This document shows, in pieces, positions 17,918 to 25,817 of a DNA stretch of 64,000 nucleotides. How positions within the stretch are numbered: the stretch's first letter is position 1; every line of letters begins with the position of its first letter. This DNA comes from Phycisphaeraceae bacterium (GTDB taxonomy: Bacteria; Planctomycetota; Phycisphaerae; Phycisphaerales; SM1A02), in contig SHAP01000001.1 of NCBI GenBank assembly GCA_004213555.1, positions 370,871-434,870 of the forward strand, written 5' to 3'. The notes beneath the pieces are model-generated. The model ran no database searches and had not been told where the DNA came from. It saw only the letters and a list, made by a program, of their open reading frames with translations. The position numbers and the translations under genes are program-made.

Positions 17918-19222
17918 ATGAAATTTATCACCCCCTTACTTGCTTGTTCCGCCCTTTCCTCGTCGTTGGCCGCCGAAGAGTTTCTCGATGAACGCTTCGA
18001 CTACCCCGATGGAGCTCTGCTCAGCGGAGGCTGGTTTGACACGACCTCGGTGCAAGTGATTGACGGCAGTGTGGTTCACAGCGGGAACGGCGACGGTACG
18101 GGTTATGCCAACGCCGCCAAAAAAATCATTCCCCTCCAAGATCTCGGCAGCAATCCTGTCTATGTGATTTGCTGGGTGGAACAATTGATCGATGAGCCAA
18201 ACAATGGCTTCGCCAACATCACTTTGGCCCGAGGCGGCCAACTCAAATTGGAAGCTGGCACCAACTTTGCATCGGGTGATACATGGAACCTGAAAGGTCT
18301 TGGAGACACCACTGGCGACTCCGGAGTTGACGCCTCCCAGGGCTCATTGGCACGACTGGTGATTCGAGTGGAATTTGGCCTCTTTGCCGACAGTGCGGCC
18401 ATGTGGGTGAACCCCGGCAATCTGAACAATCTGGGACCAGCCGACGTGTCGATCACCGACCCCGGGGCCAATTATTCATTCGATCGAATCCTCATTCGAT
18501 CGGGCAACAACTCGACCAACCGCATTCTGGTGGACTCCATTTTTGTGGCGGACACCACCGTCGGTGCCCCCAACGTTGATACACCAAACAACACATCGGC
18601 GTGTTGTCTGAGCGATGGCACCTGTCAGTCCGGCGATGCGCAATTCTGCGACGCGATTGGTGGTCAATCTCAGGGCGATTACAGCACCTGTAACTTTGCC
18701 AATTGCGAACCGTTTGGTGCGTGTTGCTTGGACATCGAAACCTGTGAAATTCAAAGCCCCGACTCGTGTGACCTCTTGGGAGGGGCCTACCGGGGCGATG
18801 GCGAATCATGCGAGCTCACCAATTGTTCCCCAACCGGTGCCTGCTGCACGCCCAACGGAAATTGCTTCCAAGCCACCGCCAGCAACTGTGAAGTCGGTGG
18901 AGGCGCCTTCCAAGGATTTGGGGCCGAATGCGCTGACTTCGCCTGCCTCGTGGATCTGGCGTGTTGCATCGGAGAAACTTGTGTGCCGCTGGACCAAGCG
19001 GTCTGCCTCGCCAGCGGAGGCGTCTTTGTGGGTGGCGAATGCAGTGCCTCGGCCTGTGCTGCCCCCTGCCCTACTGACCTTGATGGCAACGGCGAGACGG
19101 GCTTTACCGACATCGTTGCCCTGCTTTCGGCATGGGGCACGCCTGCTGGCGATGTGAACGGCGATGGCACCACCGAGTTCCAAGACCTCATTGTGCTGCT
19201 CTCGGCGTTTGGTGACTGCTGA
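17918..19222 (+). CDS. Secreted protein with four Cys-rich repeats and dockerin-like C-terminus
   Basis: A 434-residue secreted protein; ATG 17918 (GGAG 14 bases upstream) begins the signal peptide MKFITPLLACSALSSSLA. Residues of about 20-225 form an unassigned beta-rich domain. Residues 227-382 contain four tandem Cys-rich units of about 40 residues with the pattern (G/S/L)ACC...C...C...GG.(F/Y).G...C...C. The C-terminus is a dockerin-like pair (GFTDIVALLSAWG, EFQDLIVLLSAFGDC) ending on the Gly-x-Cys. The Cys-rich units are typical of Phycisphaerae extracellular proteins and probably form disulfide knots. No enzymatic motif is visible. Confidence 0.78.
   Translation: MKFITPLLACSALSSSLAAEEFLDERFDYPDGALLSGGWFDTTSVQVIDGSVVHSGNGDGTGYANAAKKIIPLQDLGSNPVYVICWVEQLIDEPNNGFANITLARGGQLKLEAGTNFASGDTWNLKGLGDTTGDSGVDASQGSLARLVIRVEFGLFADSAAMWVNPGNLNNLGPADVSITDPGANYSFDRILIRSGNNSTNRILVDSIFVADTTVGAPNVDTPNNTSACCLSDGTCQSGDAQFCDAIGGQSQGDYSTCNFANCEPFGACCLDIETCEIQSPDSCDLLGGAYRGDGESCELTNCSPTGACCTPNGNCFQATASNCEVGGGAFQGFGAECADFACLVDLACCIGETCVPLDQAVCLASGGVFVGGECSASACAAPCPTDLDGNGETGFTDIVALLSAWGTPAGDVNGDGTTEFQDLIVLLSAFGDC
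18596..19063 (+). repeat. Four tandem Cys-rich repeats inside the preceding gene
   Basis: Codons for units of 36-40 residues starting at SACC, GACC, GACC and LACC. Each unit has six or more cysteines, and the repeats are diverged enough at DNA level not to be recent copies. Confidence 0.8.
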
Positions 19223-19388
19223 GCCAGCAGCTCGAAGTCCAATCAAGAAGAAGCCCTTCGGCTCCATCCAGGACCACGTTCGTGATTTACAAATCACGGC
19301 GTACTCTCGGCACGCGGTGATCTGAAAAAAGCAAAGGAAGGAAAGGACGAACGAGCGCGATCCCCCACCCTGATGCGATTCCCCGAGA

Positions 19389-20447
19389 TCAACCGGTACA
19401 GGAACCCCAAGCCGAGAGAATTTGCTGAAGATCTTGAAATCCAACCAAACCATCTTGATTGAGATCCTCAACACAGGGTGATCCGCAAGGTCCCCAACCA
19501 CTGATCACAACGATGAGATCGGAAAAATCGACCGACTGGTCGTTGTTCAAGTCCTCTGCACATGGCTTGGAGGTATCGACAATACCCACGGAGTGGTAAT
19601 GGCCCGCCGCGGCCGCGAGATAGCGCCCAGCCGGTGGATTTTCGAGGCTCCCGCCTGGCCCTCTCCAGCCCCACTGCACCAATTCACCATTCGAACGCAA
19701 ACCGATACTGTGCCACCAACCACTGGTGATGGTCGAAAATGATGCACTGGGTGGAACCAATTGATCGTGCGAATTCCAACCCCAGCACATCAATTCACCA
19801 TTCGCAGCACGCGCGACCGAGTGGTTTTCACCACAAGCCAACTCGGAAAAAGCTTCATCCGGGACATTGGCGCACTGAAGACCATCCGGTGTCGAAATTC
19901 CCCAGCATGCCACACTGCCATCCGGGCGGAGCCCCAAAGAGTGGTACGCACCGGCCGCCACCTCCACAAATGGCCCAGACGGTGCATCGCATTGGCCGTA
20001 GCTGTTGCTGCCCCAACAGCGAACCACCCCGTTGCCTCGCAACCCAAGTGAATGCCATCTTCCCGCAGCGATCTGCGCAAAGGTCACACCCGGAGCATTG
20101 CATTGGCCATTGGTGTTCTCGCCCCAACACGCAACACTGCCATTGGATCGTCTGGCGATGGAGTGGGAACCGCCTCCGGCGACCTCAACAAACGACCCGG
20201 ACGGCGCGTCGCATTGTCCCTCGTCGTTGTTGCCCCAACACACCACCGAGCCATCAAGACGGATGGCGAGAGAATGTTCCTTTCCGGCGGCCACTGCGGT
20301 GAACAATCCGTCAGGTGCGTCCAGTACCCCGTAGGCGTTGGATCCCCAACACACCAAAGGTCCGGCCTCCTGACCCACGAACACCGAGGGAGCAACAATC
20401 AAAGCCAGCGTAGAGAGGATCATGTTGGACGTATTTTCTACGATCAT
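19389..20447 (-). CDS. Seven-repeat RCC1/BLIP-II-like propeller with dockerin-like C-terminus
   Basis: A 352-residue exported protein. Seven units of 37 residues (one of 40) at residues 32-293 have the pattern CWG.N..GQCDAPSG.F..VA.G..HS...R.(D/N)GS, matching the RCC1/BLIP-II blade in which HS and G positions are structural. Seven units suggest a closed seven-blade propeller. The C-terminus is a dockerin-like pair (DFSDLIVVISGWGPC, GFQDLQQILSAWGSC). Two ATGs are possible: 20447, or 20423, which starts the hydrophobic stretch MILSTLALIVAPSVFVGQ. It is convergent with the Cys-rich repeat gene (166 bp gap with no clear signal). Confidence 0.8.
   Translation of the reverse strand: MIVENTSNMILSTLALIVAPSVFVGQEAGPLVCWGSNAYGVLDAPDGLFTAVAAGKEHSLAIRLDGSVVCWGNNDEGQCDAPSGSFVEVAGGGSHSIARRSNGSVACWGENTNGQCNAPGVTFAQIAAGRWHSLGLRGNGVVRCWGSNSYGQCDAPSGPFVEVAAGAYHSLGLRPDGSVACWGISTPDGLQCANVPDEAFSELACGENHSVARAANGELMCWGWNSHDQLVPPSASFSTITSGWWHSIGLRSNGELVQWGWRGPGGSLENPPAGRYLAAAAGHYHSVGIVDTSKPCAEDLNNDQSVDFSDLIVVISGWGPCGSPCVEDLNQDGLVGFQDLQQILSAWGSCTG
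19569..20354 (-). repeat. Seven RCC1-like 111-bp repeat units
   Basis: Seven in-frame units encode the propeller blades of the gene at 19389. Six are 111 bp and one is 120 bp. They share the codons for CWG and HS.G.R. Confidence 0.82.
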
Positions 20448-20492
20448 TGCTGCTCATACATGAGCTGCATCAACCCTTCTGCTCCATGACGC

Positions 20493-20520
20493 AAAAAAAC
20501 CGCGGCCCTTGGGGCCGCGG
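20493..20520 (-). terminator. Intrinsic terminator of the prepilin-like gene
   Basis: On the minus strand a nine-base-pair GC stem CCGCGGCCC/GGGCCGCGG with a three-base loop is followed by seven T. It lies 28 bp after the stop of the gene at 20549 and ends that transcript before the downstream RCC1-like gene. Confidence 0.85.
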
Positions 20521-20548
20521 TCGAGTTGATTGAATGAATGCCCTCAGT

Positions 20549-21538
20549 TCAGGGGCAGATTGGCCATTGACTCGCAATGTTGGGGTCGGCGGGGAAAAAT
20601 GCATTGCCCAAACCGGGAGCCATAAGAGCTCGGAAGTAGTCGGTGTCTTCTGGAATGGCATCGCCAGGAACCCAGTTGTTGGTGTCGTCTTCCGGGCTGC
20701 TGGTGAACAATCGTGTTCTCAAAATACGCTTCACGGCTCCGGGATTTTGCCACGTGTAATAGTCCACCCGGCCATCCATGTAGGAAATGTTGACGCCATC
20801 AGGATTCCACAACGCTGGAAGGTCGATCCAGACTCGACTCAATGGGTCCACGATGTAACCCTTCTGGTTGAAGCTGACTTCACTTCCACCCCAGCCGGAG
20901 GAACTGACGCCAATGGCACCAAGTGTAAATCGCTGTTCTTCAACCACAAACGCCATGGTGCACTCAGGGTTTGGCAAATTTGACAACCGCTCCGCGGGAT
21001 TTCTTCGTTTGTTTGCGGCGCCAGTCACCACACGGTCAAAGACATACGAGTCGGGATACTTGCCCAAGTATCCATTGAACGAGTAACTTCGACCACGGGT
21101 GAAAGGATCCTGAGGAGAGACATAAATGTCAGGATTGTTCACATAAGGGAAGAGAACACCTTCTTCAATGGCGAATGGAGACTCAACCAACAGTTCTTCG
21201 TCGCCATCCGACTGAATGAAGTAATCGCCCAATCCATCACCATCGAGGTCAAAGTTTTCTGGTTGGGCGTTCACCCACGCGTCGCAGGTTTGATCGCCCT
21301 GCTCGGAACCGAAGTAATCCTGACGCTGGGTGTTGCCACTCATGATCTGGCCCTTGCGGGTGTCGGCGTAGTTGATGGCCCCCAAAACCAACTGACGCTG
21401 GTTGCTTTGATCTTGCGTGCGGGCTGCGGTGCGACGCACATTGCTGACTGCAGGCAACAAGATGGAGGACAGCACGCCAATCACTGCAATGACAACGAGA
21501 AGCTCAATGATGGTGAAGGCACGAGTCGTTCGTGACAT
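20549..21538 (-). CDS. DUF1559-like prepilin/pseudopilin-type protein
   Basis: A 329-residue protein with a type IV pilin signature: MSRTTRAFTIIELLVVIAVIG, in which prepilin peptidase would cut before F (after RA) and Glu5 of the mature helix is kept. The long hydrophobic helix is followed by a globular region that includes YMDGRVDYYTW, resembling the H-x9-DG motif region of DUF1559 proteins common in planctomycetes. ATG 21538 has GGAG eight bases upstream; the longer frame from 21583 is discarded. No other pilus gene is adjacent. Role (type II secretion, surface filament) is inferred from the signal only. Confidence 0.83.
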   Translation of the reverse strand: MSRTTRAFTIIELLVVIAVIGVLSSILLPAVSNVRRTAARTQDQSNQRQLVLGAINYADTRKGQIMSGNTQRQDYFGSEQGDQTCDAWVNAQPENFDLDGDGLGDYFIQSDGDEELLVESPFAIEEGVLFPYVNNPDIYVSPQDPFTRGRSYSFNGYLGKYPDSYVFDRVVTGAANKRRNPAERLSNLPNPECTMAFVVEEQRFTLGAIGVSSSGWGGSEVSFNQKGYIVDPLSRVWIDLPALWNPDGVNISYMDGRVDYYTWQNPGAVKRILRTRLFTSSPEDDTNNWVPGDAIPEDTDYFRALMAPGLGNAFFPADPNIASQWPICP

Positions 21539-21628
21539 GTGTCGCTCCGGAGATGGTATGGGTGTGGGGAGGAAGCAGATCAATACATAATTCTAATGAA
21601 AATTAACGCAGTCTGAAAGAGTCTGAAT

Positions 21629-21662
21629 GAAAAGCGGCGGACTGGTAAACCAGTCCGCCGCT
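21629..21662 (-). terminator. Hairpin terminator of the CBM-like gene
   Basis: A 13-base inverted repeat AGCGGCGGACTGG/CCAGTCCGCCGCT with a four-base loop (TTTA on the minus strand) is followed on the minus strand by four T. It lies 28 bp past the stop of the gene at 21690. Confidence 0.7.
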
Positions 21663-21689
21663 GAAGTGTTGAATCACGCCGAAATGGCG

Positions 21690-23483
21690 TTATGGGGTTT
21701 TGTCGCAGGGACCCCAGTTGGACAGAACGGCCAACACATCACCAAAGCCAACGGTGCCATCACCATCGACATCGGTGTCGGTGCCTTGCCAGTCGGAAAG
21801 AACGGCCAGCACATCACCGAATCCACAAATGGTGTCGTTGTCGACGTCACACGGGCATGGGTCTGGTCCAGGACCGCCTCCACCACCGTCGGTTGGTTCT
21901 TCACCGTTGATGAGAACCTCGACGTTATCGACCCAAACCGCACCTCCATCAAAGCTGGCAGGCTGGAAGAAGAGCACGACGGCAGTTGCGGTACCACCAG
22001 CAGCTTCTTGCGGGAAGGTGTTCAAGTTCGTGGCTTGAACCCACTGATCCTCAGGTGTGTTGGCATCAGCGCCGTCCAACAGAGGAGTGTCTGCGCCAAA
22101 GATCTGAGCACCATTCGCATCGGTGAAGTCCCACTTCACGACCACACGGTTTCCGCCATTGGCGATGGAATCATCTGATGGTGTATAGCCCCATGCACTG
22201 ATGGAGAGTTCATCTCCAACGGCCACATTGGTGAACGTTTGGGTCAAGCCGGTGTAATTCTCGACATCAAAGAAGTTGCCGAACATCTTGGCTGAGTACG
22301 TGCCGTCTTGAGCGTACGTATCTTCAACATAGATGTTGTTGCCAAACCGGTCCCAGCATTCCAGGCTGCCCTCTTCGAAAGAGGCATTTTGCAATGCCTC
22401 ATCGGAGCAAGGGCTCTCGACGCAGTTGATGCACACTTCCATGTCATCGAAGTACACCGATCCAGATTGGCCATTGGATCCGACGAACACAATGGCGGCT
22501 CGGACCCCGGCGTAGTCGCCAGGCACCGTGGCAGTAAACGAGATGGGCAACCACTCCCCTTCGACGCCACCATCGGAGCTGATCACAACTTCCTCGCCCG
22601 CGAATCCGTACACCGGATCGCCACCAAAAGGAAGTCCATCGAACTTGATCACCGCCCGTTGGCCAGCCGTGCCAACGATGGAATTGGAAGGGTCTGAGTA
22701 GTAATAGCCCGAGAAAGTGACCACGTCACCGGCAGAGACATTGGTGATGTCTTGGAAGAAGCCGCTGTAGTTCTCACCACCGGCGTCGGTTTCGCCAGAA
22801 ACACTCACGGAGGCAGATCCGGTTCGAGCAAAAAGGTTGCTCTCGAAAACATTCGTACCGAACACGTCCCAGCATTCCAACCCGCTTTCAAATGATGGGT
22901 TTTCGAACTCGGCCGTCGAGCATGTGCTCTCGGCGAGGGACAAGCTGTAGCCGTCAACGAAGACGGATCCACTCACGTTCGGTTCATCGCCGTTGGGCGA
23001 CACAAACACGGAGATGACCTTGACGGTTGCCGCATCGGGAGGAGCGGTCGCTGCACAGGTCAGTTCGGTCCAAGTGTCCTGAGGAGAACTGGCGTTCAAT
23101 TGTGCAGAGTCTGCCGCACCAAGGTCCAAAGTGTTGCCGGCTCCGTCAAGGAATCGAATTTGGGTCACAAAGAAATTGCCCGAATCAGCACTCATCGCGT
23201 CAAACGACGGAAGGAGGGTCATGACGGACGACTGGTACGCTTGGCCTGGCTCACACGAGGTAGATTGCTCAAGGACTGAACCCCCACCCTCTTTACCATT
23301 GAATGGATTAAAAAGCTTGGCCGCACCTACGCCATCAAAGGCAACTTCTGTGGAGGCTTCAACATTGTTGAAGGTGATCCAGCCATCGATACCAGATTCG
23401 AAATCAGCGTTGGAAAGCAAATTCTGGGCCGATGCCGTGGACACTGCCAACAACGCAAAACCGGTCATTTTGGAAATATTCAT
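21690..23483 (-). CDS. Secreted protein with three CBM-like domains and dockerin-like C-terminus
   Basis: A 597-residue secreted protein; ATG 23483 (perfect GGAG at correct spacing) starts the signal peptide MNISKMTGFALLAVSTASAQ. Three related beta-sandwich units follow (about residues 21-190, 191-355 and 356-520). Units two and three are clear duplicates (FENPSFESGLECWDVFG and LQNASFEEGSLECWDRFG). The F-x-x-x-x-x-x-W pattern after an N-(A/P)-(D/S)-F start is typical of CBM4/9-like or LamG-like carbohydrate-binding folds. A Gly-rich hinge (GGGGGPGPD) precedes the dockerin-like module (GFGDVLAVLSDWQG, GFGDVLAVLSNWGPC). Likely a substrate-binding or adhesive protein; no catalytic residues seen. 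Confidence 0.78.
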   Translation of the reverse strand: MNISKMTGFALLAVSTASAQNLLSNADFESGIDGWITFNNVEASTEVAFDGVGAAKLFNPFNGKEGGGSVLEQSTSCEPGQAYQSSVMTLLPSFDAMSADSGNFFVTQIRFLDGAGNTLDLGAADSAQLNASSPQDTWTELTCAATAPPDAATVKVISVFVSPNGDEPNVSGSVFVDGYSLSLAESTCSTAEFENPSFESGLECWDVFGTNVFESNLFARTGSASVSVSGETDAGGENYSGFFQDITNVSAGDVVTFSGYYYSDPSNSIVGTAGQRAVIKFDGLPFGGDPVYGFAGEEVVISSDGGVEGEWLPISFTATVPGDYAGVRAAIVFVGSNGQSGSVYFDDMEVCINCVESPCSDEALQNASFEEGSLECWDRFGNNIYVEDTYAQDGTYSAKMFGNFFDVENYTGLTQTFTNVAVGDELSISAWGYTPSDDSIANGGNRVVVKWDFTDANGAQIFGADTPLLDGADANTPEDQWVQATNLNTFPQEAAGGTATAVVLFFQPASFDGGAVWVDNVEVLINGEEPTDGGGGGPGPDPCPCDVDNDTICGFGDVLAVLSDWQGTDTDVDGDGTVGFGDVLAVLSNWGPCDKTP

Positions 23484-23771
23484 GGGGTTCTCCATATCAC
23501 TTGTTCGCGCCTCCAGAAGAGGTAACACGATTTATTGCCTTACTTTTCGTCGAGACGGAGAGGTGGGTCAAGTACTTGTCAGAGATTCCTTCGAAATTTC
23601 ACCCCCACCATCCAATCTGGCGGCTCAAACGGCGTCTATTCGTCCCAATGGTGCCAATTCCGCCGTTCTCATCAACACACGCACATCGATTTTCTCGGAC
23701 GCTTGCGAGCGTGTTACGCGATTTGGTGGTTTGACAGATGATATTCACCACAGGGTCAATTGTTCCAAACC
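23484..23771. other. 288-bp divergent intergenic region
   Basis: The longest gene-free stretch of the window, between the CBM-like gene and the APC permease. It must hold promoters for both directions, but I find no convincing -35/-10 pair, repeat or RNA gene in it. Confidence 0.6.
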
Positions 23772-25115
23772 ATGACGTCACCCAATACGCCAACGACCAG
23801 CCAACCCAAACGCAACATCGGGGGCGTCGGCGCGACCGGCGTGGTTGTGGCGGCAATGATCGGCACTGGAATTTTCACCTTAAGCGGTGTCGTCGGCCCC
23901 GCCTTGGTCACGACCGATCGGTTTGTGGTGGCATGGATTGTGGCGGCCATCGTTGCTGGACTCGGCGGGAGCGTCTACAGCGAATTGGCCGCCGCCAATC
24001 CCAACACCGGAGGACACTACTTGTACTGGCGGACCACGTTTGGCCGCCAAGCCACATTCATCCAATGCGCAACAGATCTTGTCTTGGTCAGTGTGGCCTC
24101 GGTCGCAGCGGTTGCTGCAGGGAGCGCGGCGTACTTGCACCCACTTCTGCCCAGTGCGTTCCAAGGCATACTGACCGAATCCGGTCTGGCCGTGACGCTC
24201 GTCTGGATTGCCACCGCGATGCACATTCGCTCGGTGCGCTTTGGCAGCGCGGTGATCACCGTCGGCGCGATGGCCAAAGTCGGCATTCTCCTTGCCTTTT
24301 GTGTCTTGGTGTTTCTGAGTGATGTTCCCGCCAAACCAGCCGCCGAACCTTTGGGCACGCCACCAGGTTGGTTTTCTCCGACCTTTGCCGATGCCGTCCT
24401 GCTGGTGCTCTTTGCCTATGCCGGTTGGGAAAATGCGACGACCGTGGCCGGTGACGTGCAGAATCCCCAACGCAATGTGCCATTGGCGCTGTTTGGCGGT
24501 CTCGCTGCGGTAACCGTGGTGTATTTGCTGGTGAATGTTGCTTTTTTGCGAGCCGCGCCTCCCTCAGCCATGGTTGATGCCGACGGCAACCCGGTTGAAG
24601 CCATTGGATTGTTTACCGCCGAACATCTGTTGCCCTCAGGAGTGGCTGAAGTTTCTGGCCTGGTCTTTGGAGTCCTGATCTTCTTCACGATCATCAGTGC
24701 AACACTGGTGGTCAGTCGGTTGTTTGTGGCGTTCGCCGAGAGACGTGACTTTCCAAGCTTCTTTGCCAATCGCAACCAAGGGGGCACCCCAGTGCCCGCA
24801 CTGGTGGTGAACGCTATTTTGTGCAGTGCTTTTTTAACGGTGCTGGATCTGGAACAATTGATTCGCCTTGGCGGTATCACCTACACGCTGTCTCACGCTG
24901 GGGTTGGCGTGGCCGCAGTCATACAACGCGTGCGATTTCCAGATCAGCATCGACCGTTTCGCATGCCACTCTTTCCTGCACCCGCGATTGCGTTTGCCCT
25001 GCTGTATTTGTGGCTCGGGATCTCAGGTGCGATCAAGGAACCCGAGCTGCTTCCTTACATCTTCGGAGGCTGGATCGTGGCGGCGTTGTTGGAACGACTT
25101 GGACGCCGTCAATGA
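23772..25115 (+). CDS. APC-family amino acid/polyamine permease
   Basis: Inner-membrane transporter of 447 residues with about 12 hydrophobic helices. The first helix contains the APC signature GVVVAAMIGTGIFTLSG (unwound GTGIF), and SELAAANPNTGGHYLYW and FAYAGWENATTVAGDVQNP are the family-typical helix 3 and 6 segments. ATG 23772 is preferred over a TTG 12 bases earlier. The stop overlaps the downstream pseudouridine synthase start (ATGA). Substrate is not determinable; the nearby threonine dehydratase is compatible with amino-acid uptake but does not prove it. Confidence 0.85.
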   Translation: MTSPNTPTTSQPKRNIGGVGATGVVVAAMIGTGIFTLSGVVGPALVTTDRFVVAWIVAAIVAGLGGSVYSELAAANPNTGGHYLYWRTTFGRQATFIQCATDLVLVSVASVAAVAAGSAAYLHPLLPSAFQGILTESGLAVTLVWIATAMHIRSVRFGSAVITVGAMAKVGILLAFCVLVFLSDVPAKPAAEPLGTPPGWFSPTFADAVLLVLFAYAGWENATTVAGDVQNPQRNVPLALFGGLAAVTVVYLLVNVAFLRAAPPSAMVDADGNPVEAIGLFTAEHLLPSGVAEVSGLVFGVLIFFTIISATLVVSRLFVAFAERRDFPSFFANRNQGGTPVPALVVNAILCSAFLTVLDLEQLIRLGGITYTLSHAGVGVAAVIQRVRFPDQHRPFRMPLFPAPAIAFALLYLWLGISGAIKEPELLPYIFGGWIVAALLERLGRRQ

Positions 25116-25807
25116 ACCAGCCCACAGTGCTGCATGAGGATCGCCATTGGTTGGTGTTGAACAAACCCGCGGGGTGGCACTGCGTTCAAACCAAAAACAC
25201 AGATGGACGGCCCGTCATGGAGACTTGGCTTCGTGAGAACCTCGAGCCCTGCAAGGAGTTGCCCGAAGCAGGTCTCTGCCATCGCTTGGACCTGGGCACC
25301 ACCGGGTGCCTGGTGGTGGCCAAGTGGCGACCGATTCGCGAACGCTTGCGCCGGGCCATGTCGGGTGACCCCGCAGCGCGTCCGGCCGAAAAAACCTACA
25401 TGGCATTGGTGACGCCCGGTTTGCCTCCGGTGGGTCGATTCGAGCTGTATTTCTACGGCCACGACGCAAGAGTCCGCACAAGCGAGGCTGGGCACGCCGA
25501 CCAACAAGGTGTTTGCTGCTGGAAGTTGATTCGGCCGGCGAAGCCAGAGGCCTCGGACGCCACACAGTTTGATGCCATGGAAGTCAGCCTGATTGGCCCA
25601 GGTCGACGCCATCAAATCCGTGCCGGTCTGTCTCATTTTGGTCACCCACTTGCGAACGATCAGACGTACGAAGGACCAACGTGGGCCGAGGGCACCGGAT
25701 TGGCCGCCTTGCATGCCCACCGAATCAAGCTCGACGGCACCACAGTCGTTGCACCACCCCCTGAAACATGGCATCTCGAACAGCTTCAGACCGACGAATC
25801 ATCCTGA
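25112..25807 (+). CDS. RluA-family pseudouridine synthase (compact)
   Basis: A 231-residue pseudouridine synthase. HRLDLGTTG (residues 57-65; catalytic Asp60), LVLNKPAGWHCVQ and RRHQIRAGLSHFGHPLANDQTY are the family motifs; again there is no S4 domain. The Leu/Gly/Thr after the catalytic Asp and the short length separate it from the enzyme at 11410. The start overlaps the permease stop by four bases and a longer upstream frame is discarded because it lies inside the permease. Specific uridine target unknown. Confidence 0.85.
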   Translation: MNQPTVLHEDRHWLVLNKPAGWHCVQTKNTDGRPVMETWLRENLEPCKELPEAGLCHRLDLGTTGCLVVAKWRPIRERLRRAMSGDPAARPAEKTYMALVTPGLPPVGRFELYFYGHDARVRTSEAGHADQQGVCCWKLIRPAKPEASDATQFDAMEVSLIGPGRRHQIRAGLSHFGHPLANDQTYEGPTWAEGTGLAALHAHRIKLDGTTVVAPPPETWHLEQLQTDESS

Positions 25808-25817
25808 TGTCCGGCGT

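Noticed and set aside
19246..19262. Small hairpin AGCC-CTTC-GGCT between the Cys-rich and RCC1-like genes
   Set aside because: Only four base pairs and a weak T tract; too short to call as a terminator.
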